DNA from: Przewalskia tangutica
Lineage: Eukaryota > Streptophyta > Magnoliopsida > Solanales > Solanaceae
DNA: 64,000 nucleotides
Assembly (NCBI GenBank): GCA_029844215.1
Contig: CM056738.1
Location: 67,981,593-68,045,592, forward strand
Reading direction: 5' to 3'
Made by a program: the position numbers and the translations under genes. Below are positions 41,859-52,895 of this stretch, piece by piece; positions within the stretch are counted from its first letter, which is position 1, and each line of letters begins with the position of its first letter. The notes beneath the pieces were generated by a model. The model worked only from the letters and a program-made list of their open reading frames with translations. It was not told where the DNA came from and made no database searches.

Positions 41859-44800
41859 TGTTATACCCGTAGTCCCGTGGTATGTATGCGAGGACGTGCG
41901 TGCGAGAATCTGACGTAAAGATTGGAAAGGAAGAAAGAGGCGATTTTTCCACGGAAAAGTTTCGGTTTTGTGAAGGAAAAAGGTTCGTTAACGGGAATGG
42001 ATTCCCATTTGGTATTCGGACTTCGGAATATTAGAGAATTATGGAATTTTATTTTGGAAATGGTCACGTGGGGCCCACGGGAGAAATTTACGGTTTTGTG
42101 GGGCCACTTTGTTTTGAGATTTTTGGCCGTTGTGGATATTTTGGAAGATGTTTTATTTTGGGCCAATAGGAGGGTGACACGTGTCACCCCGCCTAGTGGC
42201 TTGGCGATGGCATTTGTGCACAACACCCTGCTAGAGTCGTTTTTAAACGCGTTACCTAACTAACTGCGAAGGAAAATTCGGCTATGTCTTTTCTTATTTT
42301 TATGGATTTTTCCGAGAGACGGAACATTTTGGACCAACGAGAGGCGGCACTTGGCACCTCTCATCAGCGGCAAGGTGGGCGACACGTGGGACGAATCGGG
42401 AGGTCAAGTGGTAGATATTTTGGTAGATATTTGTGAGGGTTTTAAGGAGTAGGGACTAGGGGGCACTTGGGCATATCTTGGCCCTACACTTGTGTAGCAC
42501 TTGGCTCAATCTTGGCCATTGGTTGGCCTTGGCTTGTGCTATAAATACCCCTCTCCCTTTGATGAATTCTTCATCCTTTCCTAAATGTTTCTAAGTGTTA
42601 AATCTTCTCCCTCCCCTTAGTGTTGAGTTCGGCCAAGAGGCCTCCCCCTCTCCTAGAGGCCTTGGCCGAGGGTACCCCCCCTAGCCAAGTTGCTTTCGTA
42701 TAATACCCCCCCTTTGTGGTGTAGAAATACTCTCAAAGTATTGTTATAATGCCCAAATTACCTTAGCCGTATACCTTGTAGTATTCTAAGGTTATACCTA
42801 TACGAAAAGCCCGGAAATACTATTATACTTCCCGTCAGTCACAAAACCGAAACCCTAGGAAAATCTCCATAGTCCGTTGGAGTATTGTGTAGAAGTTGGT
42901 TAGAACTTCTAAGGGTGGTTTAGAGCGGGTTGGAGCGCTCGGAGTTGGAGCTAAACGATTGCCCAGGATCGACTTTATACTTGGATAATTATGGGCTTAT
43001 CGAGGTAAATATCTTGTCCCTCTATTGTAATTGGAAATTACATGTTGTTAGAATATATAGTTAAAGTATACTATATATAGAACTGAACGTGGTTAGTTGG
43101 CAATGTCTTTTGACTTAAGCCTGAAGAACTGAACTGAACTGTTTTTACATAGGACTGTATTACAGTAGACTTGTGTAGTAGTACTGTGGAGTAGAATTGT
43201 ACCCGTTCGGGTTAGATGTATAACCCCCCCCCTGGTTGGCTTGGTAGCCGGCCCCGTTAGAGGAGGAGATTTACGCTGTTGCGGGGAGAGTCGCCGAATT
43301 TTACGTAGAATGTTGTACGTTAAGATCTTAATGTTTATATGCGCCTTGTGGCCTTATAGGTTGAAGTACTACGTGTGGCGCGTTCTACTTGGCTTTAGGA
43401 GTAGCCGACAGTTGGGAGTACTTGGAGCGTTTTGCTATTAGTCGATACTCGTCGCGAGGTATGTGAACCTCTTCCTATCTCTTCTAGCATGATGTGTGTG
43501 AACTATGTAGTACGGTAGACGTACATGTACTAAATGTATTTGATTGGTGTAAAACATAAAGTGTTATAACGGCTTTATGGGAAGTTGGTTATAACGGCTT
43601 TATGTTGGTAAGAAAATACATGTGGTTTTAAAAGGTAATCGATTTGATCTATAAGCGGCTTGTTATGTGTTAATAAAGAACTTGAAGTATTTCAAAAGAG
43701 TTTTGAATCATTTTGAGAGTTAAGTAATACTTGATTTGTTTTGAAAACTTAAGAGTTATACTAGCTTTATGGAAAGTTAGGTATAACGTCTTAAGAATGT
43801 TTTTGATTTTGGAAATCGAGAATGTGTATCGACAAACCACTGCGGCGTTAATAAAAGGAAATGTTTTGTGATTAAGTATTATTAAAACCAGTAGAAACTC
43901 CATCTGCATAGAAGCTAAGATGAGACAAAATGATATTCCTAGATCATGGCTGCTGTAATAAGATTGTTATAAACAAGAATATCCTACTCACATAAGACTT
44001 ATGTTTCTCAGATAGTTTAAAGGAGAATTATATTCTTAAATGAATAAGACTATGAACTACGAAACCTTTCTAAAATGAAACTTGAACATTGGAAATTAGG
44101 CAAACTTGATCATTGGAAAAGAATGTTGCTACTTGATTTTACAAAGAGAAGTAATTGATTTACTTTAAAAGGATAGTCACTCTATTTATACTACGGGTAT
44201 TGTGTGACATTGTGAAAGTAACGTATCTTTTAAAGAGTTAACGTATGAAGTACTTTGGGGATAAAACCCCGAACTTGTTAGCATATAGTAGAAAGTACCT
44301 TGTGTGTATAACTTGATTGTGTTGGTGGTGATAGCCTGGTAATACTTTCTTGTTGATTGATAAGTAAACATGCTAGGATGCTACGTGTGTTAGTATCTTG
44401 TGATGTTGTGTAAAGGGGTTTCCTTCGTTGTGCTTATGTTGCTTAACGATAAGTCGTTGTGTTAGTATTTTACATCACTCATCTCGAGATGATTCCGGGT
44501 TAAGCGCCCTCCACGCGGGGTAGACTTCAGCGGTCGATGGACCTATGATTCGAGAATACCTCATGCAGGTCCCGGGGGCCTATGCGGAACTACGAGAGTT
44601 CCAGGTTAGTATGCGTCCTTTATGGGCATGCGGTCCATGTGGCCATGCGGACTGCGAAGTCCAGGACGTTGCCGGGGAGTAGCTACCCTCGATGCGGGGA
44701 ATACCTCATGCGGGCCGATGAGATTGGCCTATGCGGAGCTGCGGGAGTTCCAGGGTTAGACGCGCGACATCGATCTGGGCAAGTGGCCAGCTTTGATCAT

Positions 44801-45592
44801 GTGACGGTCTAGACAGATCTTATGATACAGTTCATGACCTTGTTGGTACTGTGGGTTTTTAGTAGTCGGCTATGCCTTCGTACTTACCCCGTACAGTTTT
44901 ATGATGACACAGGTGGGACCTGGTGTTCATATGTGTTCCTTGGTGCTTTTATATCATAGACTGCCGGCAGTGAGGAAGGTATTCCACGGGCATGATTGAT
45001 GTTGTGGGCCTGAGACCCATTGTTATACTTGAGTGATGACTTGAGGGCGTGAGTCCCTGACTTGACATGACTGCTTTGTTGTAAACTGTAGTTTGGTTAT
45101 CATACATGTCTCCTGCTTTATATGACTGCTATGATTTCATTTACTGATATGTATTTTCGATTGCATACTCGGTACTGTTGATCGACCTCGCCCGGGCCGC
45201 GTTCATGCCGCAGTAAAGGTACACCGATCGTTGATCCTCGCTCTTAGGTCACAGTTCAGCTTGTGGAAGCTCCGTTTCTCGGAGGCTTATCTTCGTATAG
45301 TCCCCGTTGTTGTAGGTGTTTACGTTCGGGGTATGGCGGGCCCATCCCGCCATTGTTGTCGTATCATTTCTTAGAGGTCCGTAGTCTGTTGTGGCGGGGT
45401 TGGTAAAAGGATTAAACTGCTCGATTGTAAAAGTTGTTATTTATATACTTTGAAGGCAAGTTTTCCTCGACATCGCTTTGTACTTCACTTGTTTCATGTA
45501 TATGTTTTATGTTCCGCTGATTACTCTGATGTTGTGTCACTAGGGTGCCCGGGGTAAGGCACCAGTCACGGGCCCAGTTTCGGGTCGTGACA
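41859..45592 (+). mobile_element. C 3' LTR (3.73 kb)
   Basis: Partner of 36028-39708, with G-box at 42172-42189, TATA box at 42540-42547, GC-rich repeated block at about 44480-44800, ACTGCCGGCAGT palindrome near 44961 and end CAGTTTCGGGTCGTGACA at 45592. The ATAGA duplication follows. Confidence 0.92.
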
Positions 45593-46146
45593 ATAGACAT
45601 GTGCGTGGCTCAACTTTATGGAGATAGATTGGACCATGGGACTGCCCAAGTGAATCGTAGTGGAGTCACGATGTTGGAGGATAGAGTGAGGACATCGACG
45701 GGTGTATATCTTATCCTCATTGAATAGTTTTAGTCGCATGAAGGCCTTTGTCGAGTGAAGGCCTTCATTGAGTGAAGGATGGAGGTCCGAGAGGGGTTTA
45801 AAGGTATCAAATCTCGAGGCGATGACGTGAACAAATGAAAAAGTTCACATTTGTAAGCTTGTGTGCTTACGGGTTGAAATGTGAGAAAGGGAGATCCATG
45901 GAAGATGACCTTCGGGGGTGATGTTCTTGGCTATCGTGGTGTTGAGGTGATGACACGAGTGAAGGTTGGTCACGGGAACTTGACGCAGACAAAGAACAAA
46001 ACGGAAGGCAATGTTGGGAAGATGTTCAATTCTCAATGATGGAGGCTTCGAGAAGGCGGTTCAACTAAATCGAGGTGTGTTAACATCTCAAACTTGTGAC
46101 TTTGGGTTGTTGACGAGGACGTCAAGCTCAAAAAGTGTGGGTAATT
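45593..46146 (+). mobile_element. B interior, 3' piece
   Basis: Lies between C and the right LTR of B. No domain recognised. The end, GCTCAAAAAGTGTGGGTAAT, is a weak polypurine-like tract before the LTR. The repeated phrase GAAGGCCTT(T/C) and stops in all frames show decay. Confidence 0.6.
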
Positions 46147-47286
46147 TGTCACACCTGTGAATTGGTCCATGGAAATTCGGTGTGTGTTAGGCACGAATTG
46201 GGTCGGGAAACGAACTATGTTGACAAAAACTTCGTGTGCACGAGTGAAGGCACGACACGGAGGAACATTTGGTTTAACAAAGCTAAGGGGTAAGGATAGG
46301 ATATGGGGAAGTCATTGAGGAGCTATGCAAAAGGGCAAAACACATACAAAAGGATGCAACACAAATACGACTAAGTGTTGAGCATTGGTGAAGGACATCC
46401 GAATGGTGTAACACATATTGAAGGATCATGTGCAAAACATATGATGTTCAGACATGAGCGGAGCACATGACAAGGTATTATACTCACATTTATGCATATT
46501 ACAAGTCTAGATAAAAGATGAAACGACTATTTTGACAAAGTCCAAGAGGATGAACTAAGGCCGAGAAAAGAGGCATATGTCATGATGCTTGCAATTGTGC
46601 TATGGGTTAAGACATGGGTGCGGGATGCGAGGGAGATGTTCCGAGAACTTATATGATTCATAAGGGTCAGTTATATCTCAAGGATTGGTGAGGTAAAGAA
46701 TGTGACCGAGTCATATACACGTAGTAGATGAAGTGCAAGATTGACTAAGTCCGAGGACAAATGGTTCAGTCCGATTATCACGATGGTGCACCGGGTGACT
46801 TGAGGATGGTTTGATGAGCTCCCACAATGTCACCGAGACACGTTGAAATTTTTGAGCTAATTTGGTTGAGTATTGAAGTGTGTAGACTTCAATGACTTGA
46901 ACTGAGCAGAATGGCTCGAATCGAGTTCCAGATTTTGTGCAAGCTTGATGTATGGTGATCTAGATGAATTTTTGATGGTGCGGGTAAGGTGTTGAGTCTT
47001 TTGGGACTTGACGTGGACCTAACGGGACCAATGTGAGCTGTGGAAGAGTTGAATTGGTCAACAAGGACGTTGCTTGGAGAAGAGAAGAAAACGTGCCAAG
47101 GATGACAAAGTCTTCAAGATGTGTTGTGAAGTGGAAGATTACTTGCGGATCTTAGTTAGCACATCCACACATGTAACACGTTCCCCATTTGTAAGAAATG
47201 ATAAGCCATTCCCTTCCAATATAAATATAATAAGTTAGGTTAGCTTATTCAGGGAATCATTCAACAAGCCTAAAACCCGAGAGAGC
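46147..47286 (+). mobile_element. B right LTR, left piece
   Basis: Opens TGTCACACCTGTGAATTGG and matches the B 5' LTR from 32637 to about 33795. Interrupted at 47286 by D; continues at 56320. Confidence 0.88.
47282..47286. repeat. Target site duplication of D (AGAGC), left copy
   Basis: AGAGC here and at 56315-56319. The uninterrupted sequence CGAGAGAGCTCAGTG is at 33782 in the B 5' LTR. Confidence 0.95.
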
Positions 47287-47881
47287 TGTAACGCCCCGAA
47301 ACCCGGGCCCGTCACTGGTGCCTTACCCCGGGCACCCTAGTGATACAACATCAGAGAAAATCAGCGGAATATAAAACATGAATTATGAAACAAGAGATAT
47401 CATAGATAAACAGGCCAACCAAACAGTTGCCTTCAGTGTATATACATAAACCCGAACAGTTATCCTTTTTACAAACCCTGCCCACAACAGTGCTACAGAC
47501 CTCTAAGATTTATACAACAACTATGACGGGACAGGGCCCCGCCATACCCCTGAATGTACAAGAACCTACAACTCAGGGAACACATACCAAAGATAAGCCT
47601 CCGACGAAACGGAGCTTCCAAAAACGCTGAAACGTGATCCTACAAGCGGGGATCGACCGCGATTTCTACACTGCGGCGTGAACGGCCAAGGAGGTCGATA
47701 ACAGTACCAAGTATGTGGCGTAAAATCGTAAATGAAATCATACTAGTCTATATAAAGCAGGAGACATGTATGATAACCAAACTACAGTTCACAACATAAC
47801 AGCAGTCAAGTCAGGGACTCACGCCCTCAAAGTCACCACTCAAATATAACTATGGGTCTCACGCCCACCACATCCATCATG

Positions 47882-48265
47882 TTCGCATCATGGCCACATG
47901 CCCCCGGAATACAGCATCGGTGTAGACATGTCCATGATGCAACAATAATAACAACGCCGCATGGCCACATTCCGGAATACAAAGACGGTGTAGACATGCC
48001 CATGTTACTCAACAACAATATACTAGGTAGTCAACCCGCCGCGTGGCCACATGCCGCAGGAATACAACATCGGTGTAGACACGTCCATGGAACAGAAATA
48101 ACCATATATCGGGTAATCAACCCGGCCGCATGGCCACATGCCCCCGGAATACAACATCGGTGTAGACACGTCCATGGAACAGAAATAACCATATATCGGG
48201 TAATCAACCCGGCCGCATGGCCACATGCCCCCGGAATACAGCATCGGTGTAGACATGTCCATGTG
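47882..48265 (-). repeat. LTR minisatellite with CATGGCCACATGCC core (D 3' LTR)
   Basis: About five units of roughly 65-85 bp carrying CGCATGGCCACATGCCCCCG, GAATACAACATCGGTGTAG and ACA(C/T)GTCCATG. The two central units are almost identical (near 48050-48210). The matching array in the other LTR is at 53506-53870. Confidence 0.85.
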
Positions 48266-50256
48266 ACATCAACAATAAGACAGTAATCAAAATGGAAACA
48301 TACCCGTGGAATTCTCCATCACTGCCAAAGACGCCCAAGTAAGTTCTCAACAAGTCAACCGCTCTATCGAGACGCGGAATACGTAAATACCACACTTGCA
48401 CAACAAAGGCTATCATCACAAGCATAGGCAAGTTTCACAACAACAATCATAGGCAAGTTTCACAACAACAAGCATAGGCAAGTTTCACACAACTCAAGGT
48501 ACTTTCATTTAATGCCAAAGTCCGGGTTTTTAACCCCAAAGTTCTTCCTACGTTAAGTCCTTTTAAAAGAGATCCATTACTTTTATAAAAGTCACCCGAT
48601 ACCGTAGTATTAGAATGACCAACCCACATTCCCTTTCAAAATCAAGTAACAACATTCTTTTCCTAAGTTCCGTTGCCTAGTTTCAATTACTCAAGTTTCT
48701 CATTTTCAAATGGTTTCATAGTTCATAAACTTAATCACTGATTCCTTTTTAGAACAGTTGAGTAATATATGTCTTACGTGAGAGTAGGTTATTCTTGTTT
48801 ACAACATTCTTATTACAGCAGCCATGATCTAGAAAATGTAATATCATTTTGTCTCATCTTAGTTTCTATGCAGATGGAGGTTTCTACTGGTTTTAATACG
48901 ATACATCATTATTCAATACATTTCCTTTATTAACGCCGCAGTGGTCCTCGATACACATTCCGATTTCAAATCAAGAAACATAAAACCAAGTACTCATTAC
49001 TCACGAATGAGGTTTCACACAAACATCCACATTAACACAAATAAGTTAAGTCTCTTATCTTATAAGATCAAGTCTCTTAACTTCTAACATCAGTAAACCA
49101 TTCTTAAGCCGTTATACCTAACTTCCCATAAAGCTAGTATAACTCTTAAGTTTTCAAAACACAATACTACACTTCTTTCAAAACTATTTATAACCCTTTT
49201 GAAATACATTAAGTTTCCTTATTATAACAAGCCAGTTATAATTCACATCAGTTCCCTTTAAAAACCACAAAGTATTTTAAACACGTATGCGTCTACCGTA
49301 CGTAGTTACACACATATCATGCTAGAAGAGATAGGAAGAGGTTCACATACCTCGACGATTTATCGACAATAAGCAAAAAGCTCCAAACAGGCATTACTCC
49401 TCAAGCCAAGTAAATCGCGCCACACGTAGTACTTCAACCTATAAGGCCACAAGCGCCTATTATCATCTAGACCAACGTAGAATATTCTACGTAAAATTCG
49501 GCAAGATCTCCCGCCACAACAGAATCTCCGTCTCGATCGAGGCCGGCGACCAAGCCAACTGGGGTTTTACACGCCTAACCGGACGTGTACAATTCTACTA
49601 CACAAGAATACACAAGTCTCATCATGTCTGATCTATGTAATTACGATTCGATTCATACTTCTTCAGCTTAAGTCAAAAGACATTGCCACAAGATTACTAA
49701 GTATAGTTCTATATATAGTATACTTCAACTATATATTCTAACAACATGTAATTTCCAATTACAATAGAAGGACGATAGTGTTTACCTCGATAAGCCCATA
49801 ATTATCCAAGTTAAATGTCGATCCTTAGCAACGCTTTAGCTCCAACTCGGTGCTCGCGCTCCAAACAACCCTTAGAAGTTCTAACCAACTTCTACTTAAA
49901 TACTTCAACCAATCAATGCAGATTGTCTTGGGGTTTCGGTTTGAGACTATAGGGACAAAAGGTAGTCATTCCGGACTCTACGTATAGAGGAAACTGTGGA
50001 ATACTACAAGGTAAAAGGCTAAGGTATTTTGGGCATTATAACAATACTTGGAGGAGTATTTCAATACCACAAAGGGGATGTATTATACTGAAACAACTAG
50101 GCTAGGGGTACCATGGCTAGACCTCACAAGGGGAGGGAGACCTCTCGGCCAAGCTCCACAAAAAGGGGAGGGCTTGGACGAATTTCAACACACAAAGGGA
50201 GAGATTTCAAGACTTGAAATGATTTTTGGATGAAGAAAGTTCATCAACTAAGGGGG

Positions 50257-50264
50257 TATTTATA
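50257..50264 (-). promoter_or_regulatory. D 3' LTR TATA box
   Basis: TATTTATA on the plus strand (TATAAATA on the minus) in GGGGGTATTTATAGC, with GGCCAACCAATGGCCAAG upstream in the minus sense. The 5' LTR copy, which would drive the element, is at 55868-55875. Confidence 0.65.
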
Positions 50265-50472
50265 GCAAACCCAAAGGCCAACCAATGGCCAAGATTTAGC
50301 CAAGTGCAAGGCAAGTGTAAGGCCAAGATCAAGCCAAGTGCACCCACAAAACACTCCACAAAACACTCCACAAAACAAGCCACAAAACTAGGCACAAAGG
50401 GGAGCCAATCGCCAAGGCCAACCAAGGCCTCTTGGGCCAAATCGCCCAACCTCCCATTTGCTTCCAATGTGA

Positions 50473-50490
50473 GGGTGACACATGTCACCC
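50473..50490. promoter_or_regulatory. Palindrome (E-box core) in D 3' LTR
   Basis: GGGTGACACATGTCACCC, near-perfect 18-bp inverted repeat with CACATG in place of CACGTG. The other LTR has the same variant at 56083-56100. Confidence 0.55.
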
Positions 50491-50704
50491 TCCCGTTGGT
50501 CCAAAATGTTTCGTCTCTCGGAAAAATCCGCAAAAAATAAAAATGACATAGCCGGAAATTCCCCTACGAAAGCTGTGGAAACGTTTCGTCGAAAAACGAC
50601 TCTAATCGGCACTTGTGCCCAAATCGAATCCAATGCCTAACTTAAGGCTCAAATTTCGTACGTACGTCCATACGTACATACTCTGAAAAATACGGGGTAT
50701 AACA

Positions 50705-50717
50705 TTCTTCCCCCCTT
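50705..50717 (-). other. D polypurine tract
   Basis: TTCTTCCCCCCTT on the plus strand is AAGGGGGGAAGAA on the minus, directly before the 3' LTR. Confidence 0.8.
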
Positions 50718-50989
50718 AGAAACATTCGCCCCGAATGTTCCTTCTAGGTCTCAAAACAAACAGGTACCAGTATAGTCTTCACTGCTATACTTACGAAAAC
50801 GATCATGCCACACCTGGCCATAAAACACACGTTCACTTCTCCCCTTTCTCGTAGTACTGCCTCAACACTCGAACTCGTTCTAGTATCCGTACCACACACG
50901 CCAACGCTCGCTTTCCAACCCTTGGAGTCTCTACCTCCAAACTTGGTCATCTCACTAACCTCGATTTCCCCTAAGGCCATTCCCGGCCT

Positions 50990-51172
50990 TCACGAACAGA
51001 TTCTGATCGAACGTATCTATGAACTCATACGATGGTCATCTAAACTTGGGCCTAGCACCCTCGTGACCCTGCCACCTGGCGGGACCACCCAGAGCTGACC
51101 CTTCCTCGAAACGGGACGCGGGTTGGCCCGCAACATGGCCCCAACCCGACCCATCAGAGTGCCAACTTCCTA
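50990..51172 (-). other. Conserved non-autonomous module in D
   Basis: Reverse-strand copy of the block at 163-357; the two are almost the same (GGGTTGGGGCCATGTTGCGG, GTGGTCCCGCCAGGTGG, AGATGACCATCGTATGAG). The conserved frame reads NPRP, VTRVLGPSLDDH and then meets a stop. Confidence 0.6.
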
Positions 51173-51489
51173 GTTTCTTGATCCGAACATTCTTACCTCT
51201 ACAGTCATGAAAGCTACCACTTCCATTTCACATTACCTGGATCGATCACACAAACATATCCCACGTACACTACGCACTCGATAATCTGGCCAAACATAAA
51301 ATAGATCTTTTACTCAAGACGACCTTACCCGTAAGGTCTCAATCGTGACACAGTCTAGGGTTCATACTTACCATGACCCCATACTGAGCCTCCCAACTAA
51401 CCCTGTTTTCTAACTCACAATTAACACAACGCTAATCGCACACATAGCACATAATAATGAGATCATCATATCAAAGATACCAAAACTCT

Positions 51490-52697
51490 AGAGGTTAAGG
51501 ATATACCAAGCTACCGCCCACTCTAATCATAGGCCTCCTGCAGGCATAATCAGAAGGTGATGAACCACCATCGATCTCGAAGGTGAGTCGTCGCTGAACC
51601 TCTCTTATAAGCACGCTCTCTTCACATGGCCGACGCCGCAGAATAACAAGCTCCTTGGTACTACGACACTCCAAATGCGGTCTACCACATCGACCACACC
51701 GAGGTAGGGGTGATTCGCCAACACCCCTACTCCCGAACATCTCAAACACAGGAGCCACGACCGCTCCCGAATATCCCAAGGGTCCCGGCGAAGCGGAGGA
51801 CCACTCAGAATGGCGAGGTACAAAACTAGTATCTTCGAGGCGGTCCGCCTCGGTCGCCAAAATATCCGGCCGTCTTGGCCTTCCTGAAAGCCGGTCCACC
51901 TGCCGATCGCGCTCCTCGCACCCAGTGCATGAGCTCAGATGCGGGCAATGTCCATGCCGGTGAAAACACCGAACAACTCTCGCTAGGTAATCATCGAGCC
52001 TCGTAACATATCGGTGCACTCGATCCTCCATACTAGCTACTAATGCGGGAACATACCGCCAATGAGTCGAACTCACATTGTACTCCGGAATCGCCGCTCG
52101 CCTCAACATCAAAAACTGTTGCCCAGCCCTCCTCATCCGCGGAGGCAAGAAATGTGCCGAAGGCCCCAAAACTCATCCCAAACGGCCGGAAGTGCATGCT
52201 CTCCCGAAAGCTCCCACGAAGTCAAACCAATCGATCATGGTGTCACGCGCGGCCGACGCGAACTAAATGTCACGCTCGATCTACGAAGCCTTGATCACCC
52301 GTGATCCTCAGAATCGCCGGATGAACTCCTGCGGATCATCCTCCGCTCGACCAGTAAAACTCAAAGGCGGGCTACTAAGGAAATCCGTAGCCTCAAATGC
52401 GCCTCGGGTGCACTTCTGTGGGCTGAACTGCTGCGTCCGGCCCACTTATCTCATATCGCCACAACCTCGCCAATAATCGCCATCTCTTGTGACCCATCTC
52501 CCGCCTGCATCGCGTGGGGCGAGGCTCGTGCTTGTAGTCTCAGCAGCCCGCCGCGCTTCTAAACTCTGGTCTTTGGGCGTCGCAAAACTCGCGTCAAGCA
52601 CTACTCAGTCTTGGCCGGGCTGCGCCTCGTACTCCTCTGAATCCCACTAGCGCCTCCTCGCCGCTTGCCCTCGGGCCCTGGTTGCCTTCGCAGGCAT
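51490..52697 (-). pseudogene. D gag, nearly full length but frameshifted
   Basis: ATG at 52697-52695 opens MPAKATRARGQAARR-like basic codons. EEFIRRF-type capsid codons lie near 52310-52350. The frame open at 52169-51495 reads AHFLPPRMRRAGQQFLMLRR, YVPALVASMEDRVHRYV, then a long arginine-rich linker and a zinc-knuckle region RCGRCGRPHLECR near 51700-51665. The second knuckle, CGVGHVKRAC, is in another frame at about 51640-51608. The end IREVQRRLTFEID and GGSLVYP is before a stop near 51495. Gag packages RNA and forms particles. D keeps more of gag than A1 or C. No pol follows, so gag would be its only product if the frame were intact. Confidence 0.75.
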
Positions 52698-52880
52698 AAT
52701 CGGTAAAACGAAACACGCCGGAGGGTCCAACTTACAACACGGCTCTAAGGCACGATCTCGGAATGAGAAGAATGGAAACTAATCCTAAATGTCCTATAGC
52801 CTCCGATTATAGATGTGGCAACACACCGATAATCAAGACTCTACTAGACACGTTCGTAGACACTTTCCGAGGATTAATCG

Positions 52881-52895
52881 CTTCGATACCACTTT
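52881..52895 (-). other. D primer-binding site
   Basis: CTTCGATACCACTTT on the plus strand is AAAGTGGTATCGAAG on the minus, adjacent to the 5' LTR. The A of TATCAGAG is missing as in A1, C and E. Confidence 0.75.

Larger units (their letters stand above)
36028..45592 (+). mobile_element. C: non-autonomous family A retrotransposon (9.57 kb)
   Basis: LTRs are at 36028-39708 and 41859-45592, the interior is only 2150 bp, and perfect ATAGA duplications flank it. The interior has the gag start, the conserved module and the integrase tail, but no protease, RT or RNase H. LTRs make up over three quarters of its length, as in large retrotransposon derivatives (LARDs turned inside out: long LTRs, short interior). 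It inserted into the interior of B. Confidence 0.93.
47287..50704 (-). mobile_element. D 3' LTR (3.42 kb)
   Basis: On the plus strand it opens TGTAACGCCCCGAAACCCG and closes AATACGGGGTATAACA. It holds a minisatellite at 47882-48265, the TATA box complement at 50257-50264, the E-box palindrome GGGTGACACATGTCACCC at 50473-50490, and the GC-rich motif near 47523-47547. The 144-residue frame 47852-48286 is minisatellite read-through. Confidence 0.92.

Noticed and set aside
47882..48265. Regularly spaced repeats that could suggest a CRISPR array
   Set aside because: Units are contiguous tandem repeats without unique spacers, inside a plant LTR.
47852..48286. 144-residue open frame rich in AWPHAPGIQHRCRHVH repeats
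   Set aside because: Read-through of the D LTR minisatellite, antisense to the element, and broken in the partner LTR array.
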